Program-made: the position numbers and the translations under genes
In this document: in pieces, positions 34,401 through 57,046 of the stretch
Numbering within the stretch: position 1 is the stretch's first letter
Layout of the letters: the number at the start of each line of letters is the position of its first letter
The notes under the pieces: model-generated
Database searches by the model: none
The model's input: only the letters and a program-made list of their open reading frames with translations
Told to the model about the DNA's origin: nothing
Assembly (NCBI GenBank): GCA_004764695.1
Contig: SMSO01000031.1
Span: 4,821,048 to 4,885,047, forward strand
Length of the DNA: 64,000 nt
Direction of reading: 5' to 3'
From: Schizochytrium sp. TIO01
Taxonomy: Eukaryota; Sar; Bigyra; Thraustochytrida; Thraustochytriidae

Positions 34401-37400
34401 ATTAGTTGGTTCTGGTTCGCCTTGCATGGAAATATGATGTTTATTTAGCTTTTAAAGAAAGCTGCCAAAGCCAATTAAACAAAATTCTGCGATGAACAGG
34501 CTGGATTTACATACTATTTGTTCATCTTCCGGCCCAACGCTTGTGAGAGGTGCTCCGGAGAGAACTCGATCATATGTTGTAGCTTTAATTCAAAGGAGTA
34601 ACTGCCGCCTTTAATTTAGACCTGAGGAGAGCGCTCTGAAAAGTTTCATTTGTCTCTTGTCTCCACAAGGGCATATACTTCAAAATATCATACTAGAGAA
34701 TAAGAATAAACTTTATTGGGTCGAAGGCGGTATCAGAGTATTCACTAGGCTCAGGTCTATTGTCGACCACCGGGTAGGACCACGCCAACCTCTGCCTAAT
34801 TTTATAAATAAAATAAATTACGTTATTAATCAGACATAATAGAAATGCCATCTATGGATGCTCAATTATATCTTTTGTCTACAGCACGTTGAAAATACGT
34901 ACCTATGCATTTCTAAGATTTTTGTTATCTTTAAGGACATTTGTACAGTACTTGCCCGAGCTTCTTCGGTTGCCGCTTGCTTCCTATAACATCTGATAAT
35001 CAACCATTTATCGTACTGCAGTTAGAACCAAGCTCGATCCGCACGCTGGGTTTCTGCCCGATTTGGATTTTCCAAGGTTGTTAGATGAGATGAAATGGGT
35101 AGGTACTGTTGTCAACTTTTGATTCAACTCAGGAAGATAATCCCGACCTGCCAAACTTTTGAAGGATGATTGCAATCTCTAAGAACATGTAACTCTGTTC
35201 TTCTTACAGGGGTTCTTAGAAATAACCAACGTCACTTTTCTTTTAAAAATGCAATCTTTATTCGAAAGTGTGCAGCTCTGTTTTTTTTTTGTTTTTTTTT
35301 TCACATAAATAACTGATTGAATTCTTTATATAAAAATAAATAAAATCTACTTTAAAACATAAAGTACTGGAGAAACTTGAAATGGGCATACATCTTCACC
35401 AGTCTCTGTAATGGGTCATAGTATACAAAACTAGTGTTTGGCATTTGCTCTATCTGCTTCACATAGATTGCGATTTCCTTCAGCCCATCCGTATGATCCT
35501 TTCTGCAGTAACTTCATTATCTGATGCAGCTTTCAGAACATACGACTTTGCATCTCTTCCACACCAAAAACCTAAAATAGATGCTTCATGTTTGTTATTT
35601 TGCCTATTGAGAATCAGTTTGCTTGGCCATATTGCTTTGAACTTTGCAATTTCGACCCTTAACTCTTACCAACAATAAAATGCCTCTCCCCAAACCCAGT
35701 ATGGTTTGATGAAGTGCCGCTCTGACGCTTGAATAGGCGCTACAATGGTATGCTTTAAATTTTACATTGAGGCATGACTTCATCATTCTTCAAGAAGAGC
35801 GGATGCTCGCTGTCTCGCAATGGTGTTTGAAGCGCCACCAAACCTCTTTATATTATTCGTTCGGTGTCTTCGAGGACCCGTGTCCGGGTTTAGGAAGATT
35901 CTTCTAAATGTGGAAATGTGGGGTTGTTTTGTCCCTTCACTGACCAACCTATTTTGTCCCCTCTTGGTACGCTGCAACCAAACAAAAACTATTTTTCTCG
36001 TGAAAGGTGTGGTCAAGAAAGTGTGTGAGGATCAAGCAATGGTGTAGGAATAGTAGCCTTCAACATTCGTTCCCTAGGCAATCTTTCGATTTATAGAAGA
36101 AGCCAAGAGTGTACCTTAGACACCATATAATCATTGAAGATGGGTTTGGCAGACTTTCACTAGTTTATTAGATGCTGTAAGGGGGATAAAGATTGTTGGA
36201 AGAAATACCACAGACTTTTGGTGTTTTTTACACTCATCCTTCCTATTTATGAGGGAAAGAAGGTTAAGAGTGATTAACGAATGCTAAGAAGAGGTTCTGT
36301 ATAGTTGTGGGGTTCCTACTTTTTTTTTCAGTTCATTAAAACAAATCACCAAAGATTTAATAGTTCTTTCTTTGATTTTTTTTCAACTACACCATTTATA
36401 CTAAAATATATTTAAAAAGAGGAGAGTGCTATGATTTAAATAACATGGAAAGAGAAAAACTAAAGGAAAGATATATATACTTTTAAACATCGAAACCCAA
36501 GATCTTTGAAATGAAGGCAAGTATAAGAGAAGAGCATCATCTTTGGTTGTAGTTTATAGATTGTACCTTTGTGTGATGTATAGTAATTGCATTGATGCAT
36601 TAAATGAGCTGGAGACGCGTAGAGGTCATGCTTGGATAACACCGGCTCTTCCTCAACAGGGTCAAATGATGTATCTATAAATTCAATGTTTATCCTTCGA
36701 AGTCACTGTTCAATAGTAAATATTTGCTCAAATTGGTTTATTAAACTGAATTTACCGTGAAAGCAACAGAAAAAAAGAAAAGAAAAGAAAAAACATTATT
36801 TCAACTTTTAAAATGTTGATCTTCTAAACATATTTAAACTAAAACTAAAAGGAAAAGAAAAAAATGTACATGTAAGTTCACTTATTTTTCTTGGACGAAT
36901 GAATACCTATAGGAATAATAGTCAGTATTTGATTTCATGTCAATTATCACAGGTGAGAACGCTACTAAGCAATGAACTTACCTGCTTGACATATAAATAT
37001 TTTGGTTGACTAAGTCTCGAGTCTATGCTTATCTTGCTTATTAACGCGGCAATCTGACATAAACTCCTCTTGAGTGAAGTCGCTAATAAATTTTCATGGA
37101 TTGAGAGGCGACTGTGTTGAATTCGTTCTGAAGCTGACTTCGTTGCATATTTTCAATTCCAACTTCTGCGGTGCACCAATGAAGACTTGATAATACCTGT
37201 CCATGACATAGCTCTTTCAGTTAAGTGGAGATCGAACGTCCATCCTTACCGTGGTCTGCAGAGATTTATGTGCCCGCTAGCCAAAATGCATATAGACGAG
37301 GGAAAAAACGTGTCTGCTCCCTATTTATCTGGTTTTCTTGCTCATTGATTTCTGTTCCGCTCGAGAAATTGTTGATAGAAAGTATCGCTAGGGAGGTGCT

Positions 37401-37432
37401 AAGAAATCTTAGTTATTCAATCTTCTCTGTTG

Positions 37433-37463
37433 AAAAAAAGAAAAAAAAAAAAAAAAAAAAAAA
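37433..37463. repeat. A-rich homopolymer tract
   Basis: About 30 A with a single G interruption. It could be the poly-A tail of an inserted cDNA, but no recognisable gene body or target-site duplication was seen next to it. Confidence 0.8.
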
Positions 37464-38610
37464 GAGGAAAAAACACAGATGGTGAAACACATTATCGTAC
37501 AATCAAAAGACTCACGTACCTACAAGCTATACAGCGAAGAGAAGTGGCTGGTGCTGGTGTTGAACAAAACCGATGTTTAGCATCCTCTACGTTGAAGCTC
37601 AAGGCTGTGGCTGAAACAAATGGTTGGTGTGGTTGACTTAGGTGGGGTTTTAGACAATGCAGAAGAGATTGTGTTTTTGGTATAGTTTTGCGTCACCTTT
37701 GCTCTTGTTGGCAGCACACGAATGAGATTTCACTTCCAAGGTACCGAGTACGTCGATGGTGATTACTTTCTGAAGTAGAGCCTTGATTGGTTGTTCATAT
37801 TTGGGATTGCCACGAACCACTGGCGGTGTGAGGTCGTACACTACCTAGTATCGCGTGGTGTAATTTACCCACTGATTTCGATGGTAGGTACTAATATATG
37901 TTTTAAGAACCTACGTAGTGCATCAGCATCTTGCCTCAAAATTTACGACTGAGTCGTAGAAGGCCCTCTGCGCAAAAGAAATTAAATTCATGAGACATGG
38001 CAAGGCAAGAATATCTAAGTAGCCCAAAACATCAACATGCACGAAAGAGCGTCCCTATATATTCTTCTGCGGCTTTGACCGACCAAGGCTAAACTCCGGG
38101 TGCTTTGCCGACGTGCGATGTTATTACTTTTTGTTTTTCGTTTAATTTTCTTCGTTCTCAAACAATGTTTTTTCTTTCTGTTCTTTTCTTTTCTTTTCAT
38201 TTCATTTCTAAAAATATTATAGTGATGTGCTTTTCATATATAAGATTTTCTTCTAAAATAAAAGATACATTTTAACAGGTCGTTTTATTTTATTTTTAAA
38301 ATTACTAAAAAAATAAAAGTTTTATTTGTTTAACTTTTCAAAGAAGAAGAATAAATTCCCAGTAAGAAAACTAAAACAAATAATGTTTTATTTTGTTTAA
38401 ATAGTTTTTTTAATCGTTTTCTAAATTGTATAAATATGGGAAAAAGCCTGGCGCAAACGCCAACTGAGTGAATCCCTCATTGCCGCCAAAATTTAAAGAG
38501 CGATGGTGCGACAGGCTGTAAATATGCGCAATCTATACCATACCGAAATAAACAAATTAATTCGAGTAGCGCGAAGTCAGAAGCGTCACTGCCCTCATTT
38601 GGAGGAGGAG

Positions 38611-38633
38611 AATGAATGAATGAATGAATGAAT
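38611..38633. repeat. (GAAT)n microsatellite
   Basis: Between five and six perfect tetranucleotide units. Confidence 0.85.
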
Positions 38634-41600
38634 ACCTATGCCGCCCAACCATCGCTGGCCTGTGAGAATTTCACGAGCAATCCTTTCCATTGCTAAATCC
38701 TATAAACTACACAAGGTTCTCTCTGGCTGGCATTCAATGCTTCAACTTAGGTATTCTATATGGATCCATTCAATGGGGCACGATGTAAACGTATTCACGG
38801 CATTTTTTCCATGCGTCCGAAGAATGCTGTTCTGGAAGCCATTGGTTCTGCGGAATCGAAGTTAGTTCTGCATAGTTAGTCAGCGGACTTGGTTTTTCAG
38901 AAAACTATAAATTACATTCGCGCTGTTCATAGTCTATAATTGACCAATCAATCCATGCGCAAAATAGTTCTTCTGTCTGAGCAGAATCCGGTGCTAGAAA
39001 AGGCAAAGGTAACATCGAAGTGACGCTCGGCAATAATAGGAACTACTAACTGGGTACCTAGGGAGCTCGCGATGGTCTCAAAACTAGCTTTTGGCTTTTG
39101 ACACGCGCGCGGAAAGAAACTTTTCCCTCTCACTTCTTTCTCACCTTATCCATAGATGCGCCAAAATGCAAAAAGTGCCAGAGCGGCCTTTCTCTACCTA
39201 CTTCTGTACTATTAGGAAGGCACTACCTAGCTAGCTAACATCGAACGAGCGCTATTGCCATGTGCTATTGCCATAGAGCTGAAATGACAAGGTGAAAACC
39301 TGCGTTGAAGGCTGGCCTGTTGAAGCCCTCGGTGGCTGACTGTCTCTGCGTCAATAATCTATTGTCTGTCTTTGAATAGAGCTCGAACAATTCCTGAAGA
39401 GAAACGGATTTGTGAATTTGTAAAAGTATTTTTTAAAATTTATAAATATAGGCTGTCTATCTGATACGTTTTCTTTATTATTTTTTTCAAAGGTATACCC
39501 AACTGAATAAAAATCAAGACAGAATACGAAACAGAGCAAAGAAGCAGTTCAACAAGTTATTCTTGGCACCACGTAGCACCCCTTCGTTGAGAAAGCTAGC
39601 TGCACCCGACTTACTTGCTTGTTTACTTGCTCGGCCCAGGGTGGTTGGCGTCCCAAGTTGGCTTGGCCCAGCAACAAAGCTTGAGAACTCGCGAGTTCAG
39701 GCTCGAAAGCTGACTCACAGCCATAGGAAGTAAAGTAGGCAAGTTGAGGAGGCGCGACTGAGTCCGTGCAATAAACACGCTATCACCAAGCTAATACACA
39801 GAGGTTCAGAGGATCTTCGCAGCACTCATTCAACAACGAACTGGCGCCTCAGCCTTCGGGTGCTGCTTGTTTGCTTAACTTTCATTTGGTCAGTCAAAAG
39901 AACTGAAGCTTGCAATTCTTGTATTCTGGGCGATGTACCGACCAGGGATGCCGGTTTCATCTTTTAGCACTCGTTTCATGATGAACTTTCTGCGAATATT
40001 GATTATTGTAGATACCAATCAATGCTCCTCAAGCAAACTGAGAACCAGAACCTCGTGAAAAGTAGCCAGCTGCAGCCGTCATACAATCGAAGGTAAGATG
40101 CTGCCGGGGATAGTACGTGTCCGTGTCTGTCTCGATGGATGATTGATTGTTTGTCAGCATTCGTGTATTTGAAGAGAACCGTCCGAGGTTCCTGGCTTGC
40201 ACGGACTGGCACTATTTCGTGATTGTGGAGAACGAGGTAGCTTCAACTGACCCCCAAATCTTGAGCAGCTAGGACCACACAAAGGAAGCGTCGCTAGGAA
40301 GGCCTTCTTTTGGTTGCTTGCTTCCTTCCCTCCGTGCAGACCACCGATTAGCTAACGACGATGCACGGCTTCTTCTCAGAGAGAACGAACGAGGCACTAT
40401 GCATCAATCAAAGTAATGGAGAAGTTGCCTCTTTGATGTATTAGACTCATGCTCCACAGAAGTTAACTTGGAAAGCTAGTTCAACAGCAGGACGTCGGAA
40501 ATTGCCTGCCGTTGCGGCGCAAGGCGCCGAAGAAGCTTGGCTCCAGCACAGCTCTCGCACACGTACGTGATGCTGTCTTGCTGCCAGCTGAGGCTACGCT
40601 TGGAATCCCAGGTTTCTTTCTTTGGGGAGAACCACACGCGAAAGGCCCGAGTGGCCTGGTCAAAGTCTGCCGTCCCTTGTTCCTCTTTCTTTTGATCTTC
40701 GCACTACTTTCTTTAATCTTAGACAGCCAAGAGAAGGCAGTAGGGAGTAGTACCGCCAACTTAATGGCACGAGGATGGACAAAAGAGTAGATGTTTTACT
40801 TTATGATGCCTTGTTTTTAAAGCAAAGACTGTTGACGCTCACGGGTCTCGCAAAAAGTGAGAGGAATTAGTGGCCATGGTATGAAACCCAAATTGATACT
40901 TAGGGCTTTTCATTGGAGACCAAACCTAAAGGGTTTGCAACTGCATGATTAAAGTTCATAAACTTTGCTTGCTTCACCAATGCGTTTTCTCATGCACCGT
41001 GGCAGCGACGAAAAGACGAGGAAAACAAAACCATGATCTCTATACGCCAACTACACAACTTTCGATAATGTCTAGGAGAATGATTCAAAGCTGTTTGCAT
41101 AGTTTCAAGGTTGAAACTGTTCAAGATCTTCGAAACAATCTTCGAGCTGTACCGCCACGTTCTTTAAATTAGTCATGGTAGCGTCTGCTTTTCCTGTTAG
41201 AAATAAAACCCTTCTTGCGTTAATCATTATGCCGACGTGGGAAAAGAAATCGCTTCAAGCGTAAAGTTGAACTCTTTTGCCAAACTCTTTTAAAGTATTA
41301 TAAAAAATCTCTTAGAAAATGTCAATGCTCCGATCATCGGATACCCGGAAACCTTTTTTTCATTGACTACTCAGTACATGTAAGACTGAGTGATATTATG
41401 AAAAAGTTACTTCTATGAATAAGCCTAATAAGGTGCAAAGTCAACTGGATAATTAGTTTAACTTCTCTTTTTGCTGTGTTCTTTTTCTTTTATTCAAAAC
41501 GCTCGAGCCTCTTCAAAGCCAACTCAATATTATAAACTTTTTAAAGAAAGTAAATATATTTTCTCAAAGTGTAATTGGCTTGAGGAAGTGAATTAATAGT

Positions 41601-42447
41601 GCGAGATTCTGTGCTCCATAACGACACGCACACTATCTCGAACGAAGAGACTCAGATGAAAGAGCAAGAAATTGAACGAATACCCGGCTTGCCGCAATTC
41701 CACCCATGTGAGATCGTCGGGACGCGCATGGCTCTGGCGGCCGGACCGCCGTTAAATTCAATGCAACACCTATCACGTATTGGCTAATCGACTGGCCTCG
41801 CGCAAAGTTCATAGAAATTCCCCGCCATGTGGGAATATATTCTTGTATCTTCAATATGTTTTAACGAAAGAACATTGTTTAGTAGTTTTTCTCCGCTTAG
41901 ACTATTATATCTTTCTTTTTTAAATAAATTCTTTTACTCTTTTTTCAAAGTCTTAAAAAAAATACTTGAATACTTGAAATATTAAACATAATTTTAGCGT
42001 GCAGTGTCAAATCATCTTCCCTTCTTTAAAGTTTCCAATCTTATACTAGTAATTGGTTTGATTTGCTTCTGATTAAAAGAGAAATTCAAAATACATGAAG
42101 ATCTAACATTGAATGCTGGAAGGTTGAAATATTTAAGCGCTTTTAAAAAATGCTTATGAAAAGAAAATTGTTTCAAAATAAATGTTCTTTTTTTTGCATT
42201 TAAAAAGATTCGAATGGTTCGCGAATTTTGTAAAATTTTGGGGAGGATGCGCTGAGTTTCCAGTTGTATTCTTTCATACTACTACCAGAACTTTTTTTAA
42301 AACACTTTTAAATTTTAAAAATGAGAGAGAATTAAGTATCAAGAAATATTCTAATAACGCCATATAGACGACAGTCAGTCCTGCTTGCAGCGAAGGGAAA
42401 ATTGTTACGATTGGCGTTCCAAGGTCAAGAAACTGAGAGATAAAGTT

Positions 42448-43002
42448 TCAAGACCCAAAGAGGAAACATTGTACAGAAACAAGAAATGCCACGTCAACGC
42501 AGAAAGACTTTAGAACCATCGTAACATCTACAACACCAGAGAGAGAGACCGCCCCCCCATGCGTTATCATAGAGCCATCGACAGGCTCTGATCCAAAGTA
42601 CTGCTCTTCGGACTGTGCCAGGTTATTCCGAATGAGAAGTATATTCTCTTCTGCAGACTTGCTGCTATGAAATGATTTGTTGTGGTGCTGCTCAGTTGAA
42701 AGAAACCATCCTGGGAAATGAATCATGCCCCAGGGAGAAACTCGGTCTGTACAGGTAACCAACAATAGGGTGTTATTTAAATAGGTGACTGAGTGGTTGC
42801 CAGATGTTTTCTGAAACCTGCGCAAATGATTTATTACCTTCTGTGTGACATTGATCACTACTCTACGATTCAACACAGTATATAACAGCACCTCAATACT
42901 ACCGAATATAAAAAATGCAAAAGCTGAATATTGAGCTAGTTTTCGACGACGTGCTGGTACATTATGGTGAAGACAGTAACTATAAAAGCTAGCAAAAATC
43001 AA
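42448..43002 (-). other. 184-codon open stretch without ATG, possible exon or relic
   Basis: This is the longest open stretch in the gene-poor block and sits in AT-rich sequence, where stops should be frequent. It opens with a TTG, and the first ATG codon is only at residue 92, so as it stands it cannot be a complete gene. A hydrophobic segment near residues 27-45 (SAFAFFIFGSIEVLLYTVL) is followed by Arg-rich sequence. No family is recognised. It could be an internal exon, a decayed gene or chance. Confidence 0.2.
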
Positions 43003-43994
43003 CGTCTATTGTTGCTTCTTATGTCATACAAGCTGATTGTGAAGGCATATTTGATTGCAAGCCACCAGACTGTTTCAGGAAACCCTAGGTACTTCCTAGC
43101 AGCAGAAAACGTCTTTCTGATGGATTTTCCTACAACACATTGCCGTTTTACGTACTAAAAGATCTGTTGGCTCTCAACAATTGAAGCAATCATGTTTTCA
43201 GTTTGGTTGCTTAGTCTTCGAATTCCAAAGCTAAAGATTTAGAGGCAGAGTCGCCTATTGATGACGGTACATAAACGTTTTGTGTGTTCTTCATTACTCA
43301 TTTATGAGAGTGCTATTGCCAGACTGAAAGAACGTCACTTCTCACATGAAGAGGACTGATCGTCGCGATTTTCGATTTTTGGTGATTCTGTCACCTGTCA
43401 TACTGCGAGTCCTAATGAGTTATAAATATATGAGTTGTCGAACCTGCCTTCGTGCTAACATAATCTTAAACTTTTAACTTGCAAGTCAAGTAGCTTCAAG
43501 TATTATGTCACGATTTCCAATTAATTAAACTTTAAACTTATAATTTAAAAAATTCTACTTTCGAAAAAAGTCTTCCCCTACGATTTGATTTTATTATAAA
43601 CAATACTTTATTCCTAACAATTTTCTCAATTATAATAACTTTTAAATATGCTTGAACATGAAAAAAAAAAAAAGATTAAAAAGATAAGTCTCAATCAATA
43701 CAGATCATTTTAATATTATTTCTTAATAAATAATTAAAAAAACAAAAAGTTTTCGGTCTATCCATGAACGATCGTTAGTCATTTCTGAGACAGACTAGCA
43801 GACCTTCTGAATACAATAGGTCACTCGCCATCTCTCTTCGCTGGCCACCGAGCTTGATAGCGTCCAAGCGTCTTATTAGCTAGCTTATTATGATTCATTG
43901 TGAATTCATCTTCAAAAGCCATTCGCTAGCCGATCACCTACCTCCTGTCCTAGTAGTAGCGATTTCTTTAGTTCCCCTCCTTACAGTTTTAGCA

Positions 43995-44028
43995 CCTGGG
44001 TTAGTAATATAAAAGTCACTAACCCAGG
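43995..44028. repeat. perfect 11-bp inverted repeat (hairpin)
   Basis: CCTGGGTTAGT at 43995-44005 is matched exactly by ACTAACCCAGG at 44018-44028, with a 12-base A/T-rich loop. Directly after it, CCAGGGTTTC occurs twice, at about 44024 and 44039. It may be the end of a small inverted-repeat element or an RNA hairpin; no gene is attached to it. Confidence 0.6.
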
Positions 44029-44600
44029 GTTTCTCCAGTCCAGGGTTTCCCTGATTTGAGCTGGAGTCTGCCTCGTCTCTTGCTCCAGATGGACATTGGA
44101 AGCTGGCTCAGGAAACAGCAGAGGCCGGCTTTGGACCCGGAGACTTTAGTATCTCCGAACGTCCAAGTCCACTCTGAAGCTGTTCCACCGCATTCGATCG
44201 GTCGCAAAGAAAGCGAACTCAGCAGATGACTGATGGCTCTTCTATGCAAGCGCGATTTGATGAATAAAAGTCTGAAGACCAAAAATAGAAATCAATGGGA
44301 AATGAATGATGAAGAACAGTAAAGCAACAGGGAGTGAGCAAAACTTTGAGGATTTCGGGTAATGCTTGGGCAGGACAAGCAAGCAGGTCAGTAATGAGAC
44401 AAGGAGCTGCGAAAAAGCGCCGAGTGTTTCAAGAAATCCTGTTAAGACCGTGGAACTATGGTAAGATTGCTTTTATCTATGAATGTACCACATCGATTCA
44501 ATTTATACTTCAACAGCAGCAGGTTTACCTCGAAATACTATATTCTTTTACAACAACTAATAACGAATACCCTATAGGTATATGCAGGTAAACATAATAT

Positions 44601-54000
<9,400 letters not shown>

Positions 54001-54189
54001 CTTAGATTTCCAATCGAAGGAACTAGTGGACAAGACATTGATAGAGTTCTTGGCGTCCCTTCATGAAACCCTAGTCAAGCTGCTCTGACTTCGGTACAAT
54101 TGCCTGGTGCTTGCGTACAACTATATGTGGCCATTGCTTTCTGCAGCTCTGTAGAGCATTGGCTATTAAATTAACCTACCAGGACTGGA

Positions 54190-55150
54190 TCAGCTCTGAT
54201 TTGCATGATGAAGTAGCGGAATCTGCGAATCCGCGGACCCCTTCTCGCTATATAATGTAAATTGCCACCATAAGAATTGCCGTAAATAAGGTTTGACAAT
54301 AGAGAAAGAGTAGGCAGCCAGATTTATGTGGCTGCCGGAGTCAAGAACCAGAAGTGTAAATACACATTACCTACATCCAAGCATGGTGTAACTTAAGTTG
54401 ATGGTTGTAGAGGTTAAATTAACCTAAATCCATCGATTATCTCTAGCACCTTTCAAGAAAGTCTTAACCACCTTAATTACTGCATGAATTTATCTGTACT
54501 GGAATTCATTCTCCATGACAGCAGCTCGCTAACTCTTAAATCAGCCTTCTTAAAGCCTTCATCAAGACCCGTGCCTTCATCTTTATAGTTAACCTCAAGC
54601 TGACCAGAATCATCTTTCAGCAATATGACAGGGCGGACTCCAAAAATGAGAATTCAGGAGGTATATTTCCAAAATCATAAACACGCGTATCTTCTAGAAG
54701 ATCCTGTATGGTTGATATTGCATGATCAGGCTCTTGAAACATTGGAAAAGAGTAACTTTCTTGACTTATGTCAGTCATACGATTGAGGGGCCATTCTTAA
54801 CGGTAGATTGTGAGCTTTGCAAAAAGATTTCAAGCTTCAACAAACGACAAATGTCTGCTGAATTGGCACACTGCAATATTCACCATTCAGTCCTCCTAAA
54901 AGCTCAAGGAACAAAAGATTAGAACACCTGCGTCATTATGCCCGCGTGTTGTTCAGCATAACTTCTTGGTTTAAAACATGCGAACTATTGACAAGGTTAC
55001 GAGATCTTGAAACATGATGTTTTGATCGAAAATTTGTAAGGGCGGGTTCTCTTAACCAAAGAAAAAAAATTGATGGAGGTTTTTTGAGGTCACATGGAAG
55101 AAGCCTGAGACACATGAAACAGCTGTTAACCACGCTTCACGAGTAATTCG
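54190..55150 (-). mobile_element. probable decayed Ty1/copia-type retroelement fragment
   Basis: Read on the minus strand, a 98-codon frame at 54483-54190 with internal stops at 54424-54426 and 54367-54369 matches the start of copia reverse transcriptase in order and spacing. It has an A..K....FL.....RW segment, then LGCR.CVFTL (copia: CRWVF.K), DSGSHI, VKPYLRQ (copia: VAKGY.Q) and I.LLHHA (copia: SIR.LL..A). Just upstream, two more frames (54620-54796 and 54480-54653) carry acidic linker-like sequence, with MNSSTDKFMQ fitting the copia EA..S..KW..A word. Near 55.1 kb, REAWLTAV and TSKNL fit the end of the integrase. Several frameshifts and stops show it is dead. No LTRs or target-site duplications were identified. 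The matches were made by eye and need a profile search. Confidence 0.4.
54313..54336. repeat. 8-bp perfect inverted repeat
   Basis: GGCAGCCA and TGGCTGCC separated by eight bases. It falls inside the proposed retroelement relic, so it may be chance or a later rearrangement. Confidence 0.5.
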
Positions 55151-56959
55151 AAAACAGGATGGATTAAATCAATTTCGTTCTGTTGTAGGATGGATATAAG
55201 ACTTGTTCGTATAATATCCTCGAATAAGGCACTACGTATGAGCAATCGAAACGTGATCATAAGATTCATTAATTACTTTAGCTTGATATTTCAAGATAAA
55301 TGAATTTTCACGACTGCAGTTAAGTAGAGCCGTATACTTTATGAAACACAAAATAAAAAACTTGCCAGGAAAATACTCCCTTGGCGAGGAACAATAGCGT
55401 TTTGACGGAGATTGAAACCTGTTCCGTCCTCTATTTTCTAACCCCTTTCCCGCCCGCACGCCCGCGAGTTTTTTTTAGCTCAAGCACATCAGCATGGAAA
55501 GAGTATAAACAAAATTATCAATACGCTTTGGTTTCTTGCTATTATAGGAGCTGACTACCTTCATGTGACAAGCTTAGCTGTCAAGCTTTAAAAGGGAAAC
55601 TTCCTTGACAATCATAAGGAAGTGCCAACGTGTCGAATCACGATTTACCAGTCGCAGTCGTCCGAGTCATCAACAAATCTCGATGATGCTGAACTTAAAT
55701 CAGACTCTCATGCAACCTGTGCTGTGCTGAGTATTTTATGGGAAATACAATAAGAAAGGCATAAAGTCTCACTTGGTTCGCTTGCCATCCTTTGAGTCAG
55801 GGTATCACGAGGGTCTTCCCGCTACAGCAGCGTCCGCAGCCAACTGGCTACCTAAAGAAATAAATCAAGCCTTCTAAATAGCCTGATGCAAGCAGCTGGT
55901 GTATTTATATGGAATGTTTAGGAACCGGCGCGTGGTCCAAACAAAATCAATCCTAAGATAGCAGATTGCCACGATTTTCACGCTTTTGGCATTGCAAATT
56001 ATACGTTGATGCTTCGACAGCATTGGAGGGGTTAGAAACTAATTTTCTTTTGTATGAATGTAACAATGTGGATTTACTAGCTCCAGTGCTGTTGGTTTCT
56101 ATAATGGGACTTGAAATTTATTGGAAAAGTTTAAATCACCGACTAGAATGTTCTGAGTTTGCAATGAATTTGACAGTTAGCTTGGAATGTATTTTCTTCA
56201 TTAGGTATCAGATGATAGGAAGTTATTGTCCGAGGTTATTTTCTTCCTTGAGCCCTCAGGCAGTTCATGGTCTTTGACAAAATAATGTAGCCCTGATATC
56301 TACAATTTCTTCAATGTTTTGAAAGGCGTCTATAAAGTTTCGTACAAATATCTTTGGTTGATTATTTCCAAAGTTTTTATAAAGGGCAACCAACCTATTT
56401 TGCGTTATCTGTTGAAATCAGTGCATTGGTGCTCCACTTTAGCTTCAGGTCCTAGCTATCGTTGGTTGCAGTTGCCTCCAGAGATACCTCAATAATCTGC
56501 AAGTAGTCATCAGAGATTCCTCCTATCAATCCTTTAACTTGCGTAGAAACTCAAGTCACAACAGTAGGTAGGCATGCAAGAGATGTCCCCGAAGCGTCCT
56601 CGACAATTACTGTGCACACCTCTTTCACGCCAGCCAATCACCCAGAGACTAGTACTCCTATTAGGGCTGGCAGCTCTTTTAACACCCTGGAAGTTGCATT
56701 TGGCTCGCCCCTAAACCCAGTCCGTCCTGGCCTTTTCAGCTTTCTTGCTTTCTAAACTAGCTAGAGGCAGCAACCACGCACGGTTCGGGAGATCCATCCT
56801 CAGTCTTCAAGCACAAAGATAAATGGAAAGTACCATCGCTTGAAACCTTCTTCTAACCCTGTGAGTGCACCTTTGCTACAGAGCACTATTGCTTTCTTTC
56901 TTTTCTTGGGCTCTGACTCCTAGCCTGCTCCTAGCGAGGTGCTACCTACCTCTATCCAC

Positions 56960-57046
56960 ATTCATTCATTCATTCATTCATTCATTCATTCATTTATTCT
57001 TCATTCATTCATTTATTCTTCATTCATTCATTTATTCTTCATTCGC
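56960..57046. repeat. (ATTC)n/(TTTATTC)n tract
   Basis: About nine ATTC units followed by three copies of a larger unit (ATTTATTCTTCATTC-like), showing a compound repeat. Confidence 0.85.

Larger units (their letters stand above)
34001..44600. other. gene-poor block, third part
   Basis: No supported gene. A/T-rich islands lie at about 35260-35360, 36310-36420, 36760-36850, 38110-38440, 39420-39500, 41880-42000, 42280-42360 and 43510-43750. A GC-rich patch lies at about 40490-40660. The longest open frame is on the minus strand at 42448-43002 (separate entry). Confidence 0.5.

Noticed and set aside
37433-37463. poly-A tract as the tail of a retrotransposed gene copy
   Set aside because: No coding-like body upstream and no flanking duplication were found.
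54313-54336. minus-strand DSGS as the active site of a retroviral-type aspartic protease
   Set aside because: DSG words are frequent by chance. In this frame the flanking sequence fits the copia reverse-transcriptase start better than a protease.
55966-56277. plus-strand open frame with RNase H-like words (VDAS, YWKS)
   Set aside because: It lies on the other strand from the relic, catalytic residues are missing and the spacing is poor.
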